Source: CAZWES01 sp964632395 (GTDB lineage: Bacteria; Patescibacteriota; Gracilibacteria; Peribacterales; Peribacteraceae). From it: a DNA stretch of 64,000 nt. Under the pieces are notes generated by a model. It was not told the DNA's origin. It did no database searches and was given only the letters and a program-made list of their open reading frames with translations. Shown here in pieces: positions 41,796 through 50,239 of the stretch. A program made the translations under genes and the position numbers. The stretch spans positions 1-64,000 of the forward strand of contig CAZWES010000002.1 in NCBI GenBank assembly GCA_964632395.1. The letters run 5' to 3'. Positions within the stretch are counted from its first letter, which is position 1, and the number at the start of each line of letters is the position of its first letter.

Positions 41796-41862
41796 TCATG
41801 CTAAACAAAATCTTGTAGCGGCAAGGCATTGCCTTGCCGCTACAAAGTTGAACATGACGCAT
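41796..41862. repeat. GCGTCATG palindrome between atpB and atpD
   Basis: Outer arms GCGTCATG and CATGACGC enclose a strong hairpin, TTGTAGCGGCAAGGCA with its mirror TTGCCTTGCCGCTACAA (41812-41844). Confidence 0.7.
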
Positions 41863-41879
41863 CCCCATCCACAATCGAG

Positions 41880-42521
41880 ATGGCCATTCTAAACGTCAAC
41901 CCCACCCGAATGGCCCTCCTCGACCTAAAACGTCGAGTAAAATCCGCGCAGCGCGGGCACAAACTTTTAAAGGATAAGCAGGATGGATTGATGCAGGCTT
42001 TTATGGAAATAATCCGTGATGCAAAGAGGTTGCGTGAGGACGTGGAAAAAATGCTCGGAGACGCGTTTAAGCAGTTTTTGATAGCCTCCTCGTGGATGCG
42101 AGAATCAGACCTCCGGAACGCACTCAGTAGCCCCCAAGCCAAGCTTTCGCTCTCTGTGAAAACGAAGAATGTGATGAGCGTGCGAATTCCGGAATTCTCA
42201 CTCGAAAAATCCGGAACCATAAAAACTTACGGGATGGCGGGGACGAATGCATTTTTGGACGAAGCAATTGATGCCTTTGATGAAGCCTTCGAAACCTTAA
42301 TCAACCTCGCACAGATCGAAAAGCAGGCAGAGGCGATGGCAATCGAGCTGGAGACGACTCGACGCAGAGTAAACGCACTGGAGCACAAAATGATTCCTGA
42401 CCTCAAGGATACGACCAAATACATCAGATTGAAGCTTGATGAGACCGAACGTGCTGCAATTATTGGGACGATGAAGGTGAAGGCTCAGATTGAGGCTCAG
42501 GAGGCTGCGGTGGCTGTATAA
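41880..42521 (+). CDS. atpD: V-type ATPase central-shaft subunit D
   Basis: A 213-residue long helical hairpin: 'NPTRMALLDLKRRVKSAQRGHKLLKDKQDGLM' at the N-terminus and 'RRVNALEHKMIPDLKDTTKYIRLKLDETERA' at the C-terminus. These conserved ends insert into the A3B3 head as the rotor shaft. The ATG at 41880 begins the usual MAILNVNPTR; upstream in-frame codons lie in the repeat. Last gene of the operon. Certain. Confidence 0.96.
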   Translation: MAILNVNPTRMALLDLKRRVKSAQRGHKLLKDKQDGLMQAFMEIIRDAKRLREDVEKMLGDAFKQFLIASSWMRESDLRNALSSPQAKLSLSVKTKNVMSVRIPEFSLEKSGTIKTYGMAGTNAFLDEAIDAFDEAFETLINLAQIEKQAEAMAIELETTRRRVNALEHKMIPDLKDTTKYIRLKLDETERAAIIGTMKVKAQIEAQEAAVAV

Positions 42522-42522
42522 A

Positions 42523-42816
42523 CTAGCTTGGACTTTCCTCCGGAAGTTCTATCCCTGGATTCCATTTTCGAATTTCACCATACGTAAAAACATCTGTAGG
42601 AAACTCTTGAAGCTCAGAAATTTCTCTTTCGTTACCAAATTTGCGACGATTTACGCCATCAAAAGCAACCTTACACAGCTTTTTCTCGGGATGTACGAGC
42701 ATCATCAATGCAATACTATCTCTTACTTTGATCATTATCATATTGACTTGAAAAAAGTCATCATTGGCAGGACCAACTATTTCTACCTTAGGTGGTTCTT
42801 GTACTTCATTTTCCAT
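42523..42816 (-). CDS. Hypothetical protein, 97 aa
   Basis: A small soluble protein (MENEVQEPPKVEIVGPANDD ... IRKWNPGIELPEESPS). No domain is recognised. It converges on atpD with 1 bp between the stops. TAGAAA, created by the stop of the partial rplT copy, lies 9 nt before the ATG. Confidence 0.5.
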   Translation of the reverse strand: MENEVQEPPKVEIVGPANDDFFQVNMIMIKVRDSIALMMLVHPEKKLCKVAFDGVNRRKFGNEREISELQEFPTDVFTYGEIRKWNPGIELPEESPS

Positions 42817-42828
42817 TGCTGCACATTT

Positions 42829-42930
42829 CTACTCCCATCCCATCACCTCCGCAACCACTTTCTCAAAGACTTTCGGCTCGTGTATCACAAGCTCAGAAAG
42901 CACCCTGCAGCTGAGTTCGGCATTTTATCG
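42829..42930 (-). pseudogene. Partial copy of the rplT 3' end
   Basis: The frame reads 'VLSELVIHEPKVFEKVVAEVMGWE' and stop, against '[22 protein letters not shown]' at the end of the complete rplT (44368-44430). The DNA is about 75-80% identical by eye. No ribosomal-protein start is present. The copy lies just after the pilin-like gene, so that gene is flanked by two rplT ends in the same orientation. Confidence 0.8.
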
Positions 42931-42933
42931 CCC

Positions 42934-44355
42934 CTACCCCTTCCCACCAGCAATATTAGATATCTCCGTAGGAGTTAGTACACGATTGTATACACGTATA
43001 TCGGAGAGGACGCCATCCCAGGTGTTATTGTTATTATCATACGCACGGCCAATCGAATCGATTATGAACGATGTACTCCCGCCGGAGTAATCCCCGGCCA
43101 CAGCGTACGACACCCCGTCAACATATCCCTCAAACACCGAGCCATTCCACAAAAGAACAACATGATGCCACGCACCCTTATTGCTATTCATGTTGTAATT
43201 CACACTGAAGTACTCGTCATTATCCAGATAATTACGCATAGATGGACTTCTGTGGTAAATACGGTTTTTTTCGACTCCGTCCTGACCCATAACCACTCTG
43301 TTATTCGTATCCTGATACGCCCAGTAAGAAATGGCCCACGAACTTGAGCCATTTACAGACAATGTGACTGGCGTGCCGAGCAGAACACGATCACTCTTAT
43401 CGCCGGTATTGCCAAAGAATTCCAGGGCACTGGATACATTCAATCCCGTTGGCACATTTGCAACCCAAGATGTTCCCGGGTCCATATCCGTTAATGTTCC
43501 ATCGTTTCCTCCAATATCATCACTGGCAGTCGTTCCCTCTCCGTCATCAAAGACCCAGCGATGCAGAATATCTGTCAAAATTATATCTGTTTCGAAATTC
43601 CACGTTGCACCATCAGATATTCCAGCAAAGTTGTTGGATGCAAGATCGGCAAATGCAGTGTTATCAATCTCGATAAAGTAAGACGTGTCGTACTCCAGCT
43701 CGGATGACGGATTAATTGTAATCGTATCAGTCCCGTCACCGCTAATTTGTGCTGATGTAACATCAATTGCCTCAAAAACGGAACTATCTTCTGTGCGTTT
43801 GATAGTAACGTTGCCGGTTTGCTTTGTAATAGCTTCATCAAACGTGATTACAAAACTACTAGAAATGCCCACATTTGCTGCATCATCCACCGGAGAAAAA
43901 GTTAGGATAGCTGGAGCTTCCCCTCCCTCCTGACCTATGTAGAGAGCAATGGCGAAGGCGCGGCCGACCTGCCTATACGCAGCGTAGCCTGTATGCTTAA
44001 CATTTAGCTCCAGCCTGTCTACAGGAAGCTCGCCAACATAATCCGGAACAAGTTCATCAAAATTCACGCATGAGGGGTCCGTTACAGTCAATCTGCATAT
44101 AGGAGTTTTGTTCTCTTCCCCCTCGAGAAGGGTTTTATCACCGGGGAGTCTCTCATTAGCAATTAAATACTGAAACATCGCATTTGTGAGTTGTTTCTCA
44201 TTGTTCTTGCGTACTACATCCCTGGAGCTGGCCAGATTTCTTATGGGATCTATCGCCACTATGGTAACGGCCGCAAGAACCGCCACTACTCCTATCAAAA
44301 GTAGAAGCTCAACAAGCGTGAATCCAAAGCGGCGATGGCGCAAATGATTATGCAA
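42934..44355 (-). CDS. Type IV pilin-like protein with Big_5 and LamG domains
   Basis: A 473-residue protein. A short basic leader and prepilin motif 'RRFGFTLVELLLLIGVVAVLAAVTIVAIDP' would be cut after Gly and methylated at Phe, with Glu at +5. A pilin-like helical part (to about 145) is followed by a bacterial Ig-like Big_5 domain ('APAILTFSPVDDAANVGISSSFVITFDEAI') and a LamG/concanavalin-type domain ('LHRWVFDDGEGTTASDDIGGNDGTL', 'AWHHVVLLWNGSVFEGYVDG', 'DGVLSDIRVYNRVLTPTEI'). It would be a large minor pilin or tip adhesin. The start is a TTG, with GATACT 6 nt upstream, 13 bp beyond the rplT stop. Confidence 0.85.
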   Translation of the reverse strand: MHNHLRHRRFGFTLVELLLLIGVVAVLAAVTIVAIDPIRNLASSRDVVRKNNEKQLTNAMFQYLIANERLPGDKTLLEGEENKTPICRLTVTDPSCVNFDELVPDYVGELPVDRLELNVKHTGYAAYRQVGRAFAIALYIGQEGGEAPAILTFSPVDDAANVGISSSFVITFDEAITKQTGNVTIKRTEDSSVFEAIDVTSAQISGDGTDTITINPSSELEYDTSYFIEIDNTAFADLASNNFAGISDGATWNFETDIILTDILHRWVFDDGEGTTASDDIGGNDGTLTDMDPGTSWVANVPTGLNVSSALEFFGNTGDKSDRVLLGTPVTLSVNGSSSWAISYWAYQDTNNRVVMGQDGVEKNRIYHRSPSMRNYLDNDEYFSVNYNMNSNKGAWHHVVLLWNGSVFEGYVDGVSYAVAGDYSGGSTSFIIDSIGRAYDNNNNTWDGVLSDIRVYNRVLTPTEISNIAGGKG

Positions 44356-44367
44356 AACAGAAGTATC

Positions 44368-44712
44368 TTACCCCATCACTTCATCAACTACCTTCCCGAA
44401 GACTTCCGGCTCGTGTATTGCAAGCTCAGAAAGGACCTTTCGGTTGATTTCGATTTTCTTTTCCTCTGCCGCCCGTATAAATCTGCTGTACATAAATCCA
44501 TGCCCACGCAGTGCTGCGTTCAGTCGTGTAATCCATAATCGACGGAACTCGCGCTTCTTCCTTTTGCGATCGCGATATGCATTCTGCCCTGCTTTCATCA
44601 CAGCCTCCTTTGCTTTCTTGATTGTCTTGTGACGAAGCCCGCGATAGCCCTTGGCCTGCTTTAGGAGCTTTTTGTGTCGCCTGTGACTGGTGGTACCGCG
44701 TGTAACTCTCAT
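44368..44712 (-). CDS. rplT: 50S ribosomal protein L20
   Basis: 114 residues, standard length: '[25 protein letters not shown]', '[25 protein letters not shown]', ending '[20 protein letters not shown]'. It binds 23S rRNA early in 50S assembly. Its ATG overlaps the rpmI stop by 1 base (TAATG). Part of infC-rpmI-rplT. A diverged copy of its last 25 codons lies downstream beyond the pilin-like gene. Confidence 0.97.
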   Translation of the reverse strand: MRVTRGTTSHRRHKKLLKQAKGYRGLRHKTIKKAKEAVMKAGQNAYRDRKRKKREFRRLWITRLNAALRGHGFMYSRFIRAAEEKKIEINRKVLSELAIHEPEVFGKVVDEVMG

Positions 44713-44909
44713 TATTTATTCGGGATAAGACGAGCAAGGTTCTTGAGTTCTTTGTTGCAGGAAGGCGTAAGCGTGCGCGAAAGCCTCTTCTGCCTTTTGC
44801 TCTTCTGCTGAAGCAAATGGTTCTTGCAGGCCTTTTTTACCACAATACGGCCGGAACCTGTCCTACGGGTCCGTTTTTTGGTGCCACTGTGGGTCTTCAT
44901 CTTTGGCAT
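44712..44909 (-). CDS. rpmI: 50S ribosomal protein L35
   Basis: 65 residues: '[20 protein letters not shown]', '[22 protein letters not shown]'. Start ATG 44909 gives the usual length; the in-frame codon at 44960 adds a hydrophobic stretch not found in L35. It is coupled to rplT. Confidence 0.95.
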   Translation of the reverse strand: MPKMKTHSGTKKRTRRTGSGRIVVKKACKNHLLQQKSKRQKRLSRTLTPSCNKELKNLARLIPNK

Positions 44910-44956
44910 TGCCGGGGCATGGTAGAGGATTCCAGAGGTTATTGGAAGGAAAAAGG

Positions 44957-45115
44957 CCATATTGTTATATTGCTATAGGATTATATTGTTCGCCTGTCCG
45001 ACCATCGGGCGGGCAGAGCGAGTTAATTAGCACTTGCTTTTCCTGCCAACCCCAATACCCGCAAAGCAGTCAAGGATCGCTCTGTCGAACAATATAGCAA
45101 TATAACAATATAACC
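44957..45115. repeat. ATATTGCTATA word hairpin between infC and rpmI
   Basis: ATATTGTTATATTGCTATAG and TTATATTGTTCGCC on the left are mirrored by GAACAATATAGCAATATAAC on the right, around a GC-rich CCGACCATCGGGCGGG centre. The same words occur before sufC (58692-58793). In other bacteria this interval carries L20 autoregulation; here it is repeat. Confidence 0.7.
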
Positions 45116-45141
45116 AATGCACACAATCAACCCCCACCTCA

Positions 45142-45672
45142 CTATTTCTTCGCCTTCACAATCACCATAAATTGGTTGCCCTGCCGCCGCATCGGCTGCT
45201 CAATTTCTGAGACATCGGAAAGCTCCTGTACAAAAGCATGCAATTTTTCTTTCGCGTAATCCTGATTCGTAAACTCGCGACCACGTAATCGGACGGCAAT
45301 TTTGACCAAGTGACGATCACCAAGAAACTTACGAGCCTGACCTGCAAGCCGCTCCAGATCGTGCTTATCCGTACGAAATCCGAAGCGCACCATTTTTACT
45401 TCTGTCTGCTTGGAGTGCGCACGCTGTTTCTTTTCTTTTTTCTGGAGCTGATAGAGGTACGATCCACGATCCAGAATCTTGCACACCGGAGGTTTGGCAT
45501 TTGGGGAAACTTCTATCAAATCCAGCTCCTGTTCCTGCGCCATTTTGATTGCCTCCTCAAGCGGAAGAACATCCTGCCCCTTTTCCGAAACAAGGCGTAC
45601 CTCACGCGCGCGGATCTGATTATTGATACGGAATTTGGGCTGTGGTCTCCTGAAAGGTCTGCGAAATGGCAT
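45142..45672 (-). CDS. infC: Translation initiation factor IF-3
   Basis: 176 residues: N-terminal 'FRINNQIRAREVRLVSEKGQDVLPLEEAIKMAQEQELDLIEVSPNAKPPVCKILD', linker 'YLYQLQKKEKKQRAHSKQTEVK', and C-terminal domain 'LGDRHLVKIAVRLRGREF'. IF-3 checks the start codon and keeps subunits apart. The start is ATG, not the rare ATT seen in enterobacteria. Certain. Confidence 0.97.
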   Translation of the reverse strand: MPFRRPFRRPQPKFRINNQIRAREVRLVSEKGQDVLPLEEAIKMAQEQELDLIEVSPNAKPPVCKILDRGSYLYQLQKKEKKQRAHSKQTEVKMVRFGFRTDKHDLERLAGQARKFLGDRHLVKIAVRLRGREFTNQDYAKEKLHAFVQELSDVSEIEQPMRRQGNQFMVIVKAKK

Positions 45673-45750
45673 TTATGGATATGGGGGGATAACTCAAAGG
45701 AAATACTAGACCTCTGCAAGCGGTACAGTCAACGCAATACAGAAGGATAC

Positions 45751-46221
45751 CTATTCGCCGCCAGCCACCTTGGGTTCGCGTATTTCCGGCCACGCTTCCC
45801 ACCAAACATCTATTTGCCTGTAAACAGGTATCAGCAGAAGAACGAAGAAAATAATGCCAATTCCAATGCATATTACAAATACCTTCCATGTAGACATATC
45901 GCCCACGGAAGTCATGTAGTAGTAGACACCGCGAATCAGGAAGAAAATCACAAGCCATATAAAGAACGTAAGCCCTATCTCCACAAGCATCCACCAGTCG
46001 TTAACAGCAAATGAATTAATAAAACTGGCAATCGCATATCCCTTCGGGAAAATAATCAGCCAGGAAACAGGATACAAATATCCAAAAAACGGGTCATGGT
46101 GCAGTCCGCCTAAAATGTAAATGAGTGATATAAGCAGGATTGCAGCAATCGCAATTTGCAACACAAACCCCCCTCTGGTGCTCAATCTTCTCACGGTAGA
46201 AGATGCTACTCCTTTATTCAA
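45751..46221 (-). CDS. Hypothetical four-helix membrane protein
   Basis: About 156 residues. Four hydrophobic stretches are seen (LQIAIAAILLISLIYILGG, PVSWLIIFPKGYAIASF, LVEIGLTFFIWLVIFFLI, WKVFVICIGIGIIFFVLLLI). It starts within the last codons of pgl from a TTG at 46221; a GTG at 46194 is an alternative. AAAGGAG lies near the start, one of few Shine-Dalgarno-like sequences in the window. No family is recognised. Confidence 0.6.
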   Translation of the reverse strand: MNKGVASSTVRRLSTRGGFVLQIAIAAILLISLIYILGGLHHDPFFGYLYPVSWLIIFPKGYAIASFINSFAVNDWWMLVEIGLTFFIWLVIFFLIRGVYYYMTSVGDMSTWKVFVICIGIGIIFFVLLLIPVYRQIDVWWEAWPEIREPKVAGGE

Positions 46222-47002
46222 AGCATGTCACCCATGTTGTACGCCCTGATTTAAGGATTGCATGTGCAGGATATTTAATTGGATCTTCCTCAGCCTCCAT
46301 CACCTCATCAAAAATTTTCTCCTTCCCTTTTCCTTTTAGGAAAAAGAACTGATGCTTCGCTGACTCAAGTACAGGCATTGTAACTGTGATGCGATCGCGC
46401 ACATCAAATTCATCAGTCTGTGTGTGGATAACGTTTTTATCGCGATTCATGATGGCATCACGATCGCCGGGGAAGAGAGAGGCGATGTGGCCATCCTGGC
46501 CGAGGCCGAGGACGACAATGTCAGCCGTGTCACCCCGAGTAGTCCCGAGTAGCCCGAAGGGCGTACCTGTGCTGAGCACGGTCGAAGCATCGAGGGATGT
46601 ATCGAGGGGCGATACGGCTGAGCACCCCTCCAATTTCCCTTCATATTCCTCCACACACTCACCCAAATCCAACCCAGTATCCGGAAAAACAATCTGATGC
46701 TCAGCAATTGCAGCATTCTTCAACAACGTCTCACGCACAAGCCTCTGATTACTCCTCTCATCACTAGACGGCACATACCTCTCATCTACAAGAAAAATCT
46801 TGACCTTATCCCATTCAACTGCAACCAGTTTGCCAAGTTCCTCATAAATCGGCCTAGGTGTAGAGCCACCCGAAAGCCCCATCACACAACTTCCATGATC
46901 CTCAGTCGCATCACAAATCGCCTGCTCAAGCTCGGCCGTAGCACGATCTATGAATTCCTGTACGGAATCTAGGGGGATGTGGCGGAAAGTAAAATTAGGC
47001 AT
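46214..47002 (-). CDS. pgl: 6-phosphogluconolactonase with repeat-derived insert
   Basis: 262 residues. Second step of the oxidative pentose phosphate pathway: hydrolysis of 6-phosphogluconolactone. Motifs: 'VMGLSGGSTPRPIYEELGKL', 'FLVDERYVPSSDERSNQRL', 'DIVVLGLGQDGHIASLFPGD'. Residues about 126-159 (CSAVSPLDTSLDASTVL...) are encoded by a palindromic element (46525-46625) of the GTGTCA family, which adds about 34 residues in frame at a surface-loop position. It follows zwf on the same strand with one unknown gene between. The start at 47002 gives the conserved MPNFTFRH N-terminus. Confidence 0.9.
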   Translation of the reverse strand: MPNFTFRHIPLDSVQEFIDRATAELEQAICDATEDHGSCVMGLSGGSTPRPIYEELGKLVAVEWDKVKIFLVDERYVPSSDERSNQRLVRETLLKNAAIAEHQIVFPDTGLDLGECVEEYEGKLEGCSAVSPLDTSLDASTVLSTGTPFGLLGTTRGDTADIVVLGLGQDGHIASLFPGDRDAIMNRDKNVIHTQTDEFDVRDRITVTMPVLESAKHQFFFLKGKGKEKIFDEVMEAEEDPIKYPAHAILKSGRTTWVTCFE

Positions 47003-47735
47003 GGGTAGATGGGGTGACAGATATTTGTATGCCATCTTCTTTCTCTGCAAACCATACATTCACGACTGGAATTGTCCCACCAAAAAGATGAAATACATCA
47101 ACAAAAGAGCAATCCTTAACCTCATACGACCCCTCGTGCATGAAACTGATAGCCATTCTGTAACCCGCATTCTCACAGTCCAGAAGCTTTTGCGCCAGCA
47201 GCGACCGTCCGACTGGCGTCGGAATTTTCAGATCATCGTGCAGATTAGCCACTTTTAACTTGGAATCATCCATAGTTAAGAAACATTTTTTACCTTTACT
47301 GCCCCCATCCAATGCTATGGAGCCTTCTTCAACACATTTGATGATTGAGTTCTTTGCTCTGTTCCTGAGATTGCTTTCCCAAAACAAGGCAACTTCACGA
47401 AAACCGAGGTTGTATTTCTCCAACAGGGAATAATACTCATCCGGAAAACGAAACTCCTTGCCGCGAATGCTGAAGTTATCCACGAGAAAACCCAAACGCA
47501 CTTTGCTCATATCCTTTTCACCCTTCCCAGCTTCCTTTACACGAGAAACAAGCTGGACTGCAGCCTTGAATGTTGATACACACAGAGGATGAACTTGATA
47601 TCTTCCATCTCGTATCTGAAAATTCCCACCTTCAACAATCGTCCCACTCACAACAGATGGTAAAAACTCATTTACCAGATCCGAAATCGCCTGACTCATA
47701 TCCTCCACAGCAACAATGCGTTGTGATTCTTCCAT
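46995..47735 (-). CDS. Hypothetical protein between zwf and pgl, 246 aa
   Basis: A soluble protein ('MEESQRIVAVEDMSQAISDL', 'LGFLVDNFSIRGKEFRFPDEYY', 'ISFMHEGSYEVKDCSFVDVFHLF'). No domain is recognised. It lies between two pentose phosphate pathway genes and overlaps the start of pgl by 8 bp, so it is probably co-translated with pgl. TATCCT is 7 nt before ATG 47735. Role in the pathway is only suggested by position. Confidence 0.65.
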   Translation of the reverse strand: MEESQRIVAVEDMSQAISDLVNEFLPSVVSGTIVEGGNFQIRDGRYQVHPLCVSTFKAAVQLVSRVKEAGKGEKDMSKVRLGFLVDNFSIRGKEFRFPDEYYSLLEKYNLGFREVALFWESNLRNRAKNSIIKCVEEGSIALDGGSKGKKCFLTMDDSKLKVANLHDDLKIPTPVGRSLLAQKLLDCENAGYRMAISFMHEGSYEVKDCSFVDVFHLFGGTIPVVNVWFAEKEDGIQISVTPSTHA

Positions 47736-47780
47736 AAGCACAAGGATACCATCACATTCCCTTGTCTATCATATTCTCTC

Positions 47781-49223
47781 TCAAATCCACTCAAACCCCT
47801 CCCCCTTAATCCACTCCCAAACCTCCTCAGGCCCACTCGAATCACACGGATACATGGAAAGCGCCGAATCCCCCCGATCCAGATACGACTGAAGCGGGTC
47901 GATAATTTTCCACGCTGTCATCACCTCCTCAAAATCCAGGAACCAGTCTTGCTTGCCGTTGACAGCTTCAAGAAGAAGTAAACCGTGTTCATCCAAACAA
48001 TCGCCGACACAGACCAGTGGATCCTCGAGAACAAGCGGCCGGAATTCTGGTTCTGATCCTCCCATTTTTGTGTGGAGGTGCATCCTCATCCCCGCCTCGC
48101 CCTGAAGAATGATTTCCACGCGGCTTGGGGGTACATCAACCACGGCATATGGATTTTTGAATTCGAATGCGAGCTTTGTTTCCTTCGCTTTTAGACGTTT
48201 GCCGGTTCTGAGATAAAAAGGAACGCCCTCCCATCTGCGTGCTTTCGTCATCAACTTTAGCGCAACGAATGTTGGAGTTTTGGAATCTGCTGCAACACCT
48301 TCTTCATCACGGTAACCGTGATGTTCATCGGATCGCTCGTATTGCCCCTGAAGAATAACGCCCGAAAGATCCCCGGTGGGAGGAACGTAGATATTTTTAA
48401 GCGCTTCAAGCCTAGCTTGAGGAAGTTTTTCTCGTTCTACAAGCTGCATAGTCAAAAGTGCCATGAGCTGAAGCATGTGCGATTGAACCATATCGCGAAG
48501 AGTCCCTACAGATTCAAAATATCCCGCCCTTTCTTCAATTCCCGCTGACTCTGATGCTGTTATCTGTGCATTGGTGACTAGAGTGTGCTTTAAAACTCTT
48601 TCCACTATCGGATTTACAAGACGAAGATAGTAGATGTTTCGCGCAGCTTCTTTCCCAAGATAGTGATCAAGAAGATAAATCTCCTCCTGCGGGAAACATC
48701 CTGAAAGTGATTTTTTGATCTCCTGCGCACTCTTTTCATCATCCCCAAGCGGTTTTTCTACAATTGCACGAAATTTCTTACCTTCATCACGAACTCCACC
48801 CTTGCACAAATTTTCTGCAACAGTACCGAAGAATGCAGGTGGAATGGAAAAGTAAGCCAGACGTACCGATTCACCTGAATATCCTTCCTCTATTTGATCT
48901 AGATGTTCTGCAAGGGTTTTGAAGTCATTAACATCATCGTATTGACCTTGGTTGTAGTGAACATGCGAAAGCAAGTCGGAGAGAACATCTTCATTAAATC
49001 CTTCCACGTGACGACGTACGGAATCTGCAAAATGCTCACGGAAGGATGAATCGCTCATCTCGCTCCTTGCATAACCCATTATTGAGAAGTGCTCCGGGAA
49101 GCGCTTTTTTAGTGCAAGGAAATAAAGTGCCGGGAATATCTTAATCTGCGCAAGGTGGCCGGAGGCTCCAAAGATTATGAGGGAGAAGTCATGCTTTGCT
49201 TTTAGGACATTTTCGGAGATCAT
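47781..49223 (-). CDS. zwf: Glucose-6-phosphate 1-dehydrogenase
   Basis: 480 residues. NAD(P)-binding start 'FSLIIFGASGHLAQIKIFPALYFL', with His where most enzymes have Asp in GASGDLA, the active-site motif 'LLDHYLGKEAARNI', and 'IVEKPLGDDEKSAQ'. It commits glucose-6-phosphate to the oxidative pentose phosphate pathway and yields NADPH. Oxidative-branch genes are uncommon in CPR bacteria. It is divergent from the deacylase gene with 6 bp between starts. Confident. Confidence 0.94.
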   Translation of the reverse strand: MISENVLKAKHDFSLIIFGASGHLAQIKIFPALYFLALKKRFPEHFSIMGYARSEMSDSSFREHFADSVRRHVEGFNEDVLSDLLSHVHYNQGQYDDVNDFKTLAEHLDQIEEGYSGESVRLAYFSIPPAFFGTVAENLCKGGVRDEGKKFRAIVEKPLGDDEKSAQEIKKSLSGCFPQEEIYLLDHYLGKEAARNIYYLRLVNPIVERVLKHTLVTNAQITASESAGIEERAGYFESVGTLRDMVQSHMLQLMALLTMQLVEREKLPQARLEALKNIYVPPTGDLSGVILQGQYERSDEHHGYRDEEGVAADSKTPTFVALKLMTKARRWEGVPFYLRTGKRLKAKETKLAFEFKNPYAVVDVPPSRVEIILQGEAGMRMHLHTKMGGSEPEFRPLVLEDPLVCVGDCLDEHGLLLLEAVNGKQDWFLDFEEVMTAWKIIDPLQSYLDRGDSALSMYPCDSSGPEEVWEWIKGEGFEWI

Positions 49224-49229
49224 GTAGAT

Positions 49230-49712
49230 ATGCTATACGAATTGCTGGAAAAATGCTCCATCCCATATGAGGAATTCCAACACAAAGCCGTATTTACCTG
49301 CGCCGAATCTGATGGCTTAAAAGTAGAGATCCCCGGTGCGCACACAAAGCAGCTTTTGATGAGGGATAAGAAGAAGCGCCATTACGTGCTTGCAGTAGTC
49401 ATGCATGATAAAACTGTGGATACGCGGGCTCTTGGGGAATTTTTGGGCACTGGTCGTCTGAGTTTTGCATCTCCGCCTGATCTAAAGCGATTGTTCAATG
49501 TTGATCCGGGGGCGGTGACTCCATTTGGCCTGATGTTTGACGCCAGTCATGAAGTCAGAGTCATTGTGGACGAGGATGCATGGAAAATAGGCAAGTTTCG
49601 CTTCCACCCGCTTGTGAATACCGCAACTCTCGTAATTGATAAAGAAGGATTTAAGAAGTTTCTGCAAGAGACAGGACATGAATTTGAGGTTGTGAAGATT
49701 CCTAAGATGTAG
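49230..49712 (+). CDS. YbaK/ProX-type aminoacyl-tRNA deacylase
   Basis: A 160-residue protein of the PrdX/ProXp family: 'VFTCAESDGLKVEIPGAHTKQLLMRDKKK', 'LSFASPPDLKRLFNVDPGAVTPFGLMFD', 'FRFHPLVNTATLVIDKEGFKKFL'. These hydrolyse mischarged tRNA (for example Ala-tRNAPro) and so protect translation accuracy. Length and motif order fit the stand-alone enzyme. Substrate is inferred. Confidence 0.88.
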   Translation: MLYELLEKCSIPYEEFQHKAVFTCAESDGLKVEIPGAHTKQLLMRDKKKRHYVLAVVMHDKTVDTRALGEFLGTGRLSFASPPDLKRLFNVDPGAVTPFGLMFDASHEVRVIVDEDAWKIGKFRFHPLVNTATLVIDKEGFKKFLQETGHEFEVVKIPKM

Positions 49713-49744
49713 GTACTATTACAGCGAACTTCCCCTCTCTCATC

Positions 49745-50239
49745 ATGCCCCCTTCGACAAGCTCAGGACGAGCCAAGAAAAAAAAGCAGCAAATTCCGGA
49801 TGCCGTAATCGTTGTAAAAGGCATTCTGACCGTTATTTTTACAGTCGTCATGATCGTCTCCATTGCAGGACTTTATTTTTCGCACGTTAAGCCTGGCGGA
49901 ATGGAGTTTGGAACTATGGAGAACTCCCTTAGCATAATGGCGATTGTTCTAGCAACAATGTACTGGACCCGACATGCAGATATTTCGTTCTCCGCAAAGG
50001 TTCCATATGTAGAAGAATGGCTTGTCTTTGTCCTGCTAATCATCACATTCTGCCTCTCTATCGTTGGAGTCGTAAAAGTGCATCTAAGCCCGAACGGGCC
50101 TCCTTTCGGGACTGTGGAGAGCTCACTTTCCATCCTTGCATTCGCAATTACAGCAAAGCATGTTGCTAAGCACATTCAGTGGATGCTGGGTCGCTGGGTG
50201 CCTCCATATCCAAGGAAACTGATGGAGAAACTCCTATGA
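49745..50239 (+). CDS. Membrane protein with internal duplication
   Basis: 164 residues, four helices in two similar halves: 'FSHVKPGGMEFGTMENSLSIMAIVLATMYWTRH' and 'VHLSPNGPPFGTVESSLSILAFAITAKHVAKH'. The first residues (MPPSTSSGRAKKK) are encoded by TTCGACAAGCTCAGGACGAG, a repeat word common in environmental genomes, absorbed at the gene start. No named family. Its end overlaps the convergent nucleotidyltransferase gene by 6 bp. Confidence 0.65.
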   Translation: MPPSTSSGRAKKKKQQIPDAVIVVKGILTVIFTVVMIVSIAGLYFSHVKPGGMEFGTMENSLSIMAIVLATMYWTRHADISFSAKVPYVEEWLVFVLLIITFCLSIVGVVKVHLSPNGPPFGTVESSLSILAFAITAKHVAKHIQWMLGRWVPPYPRKLMEKLL

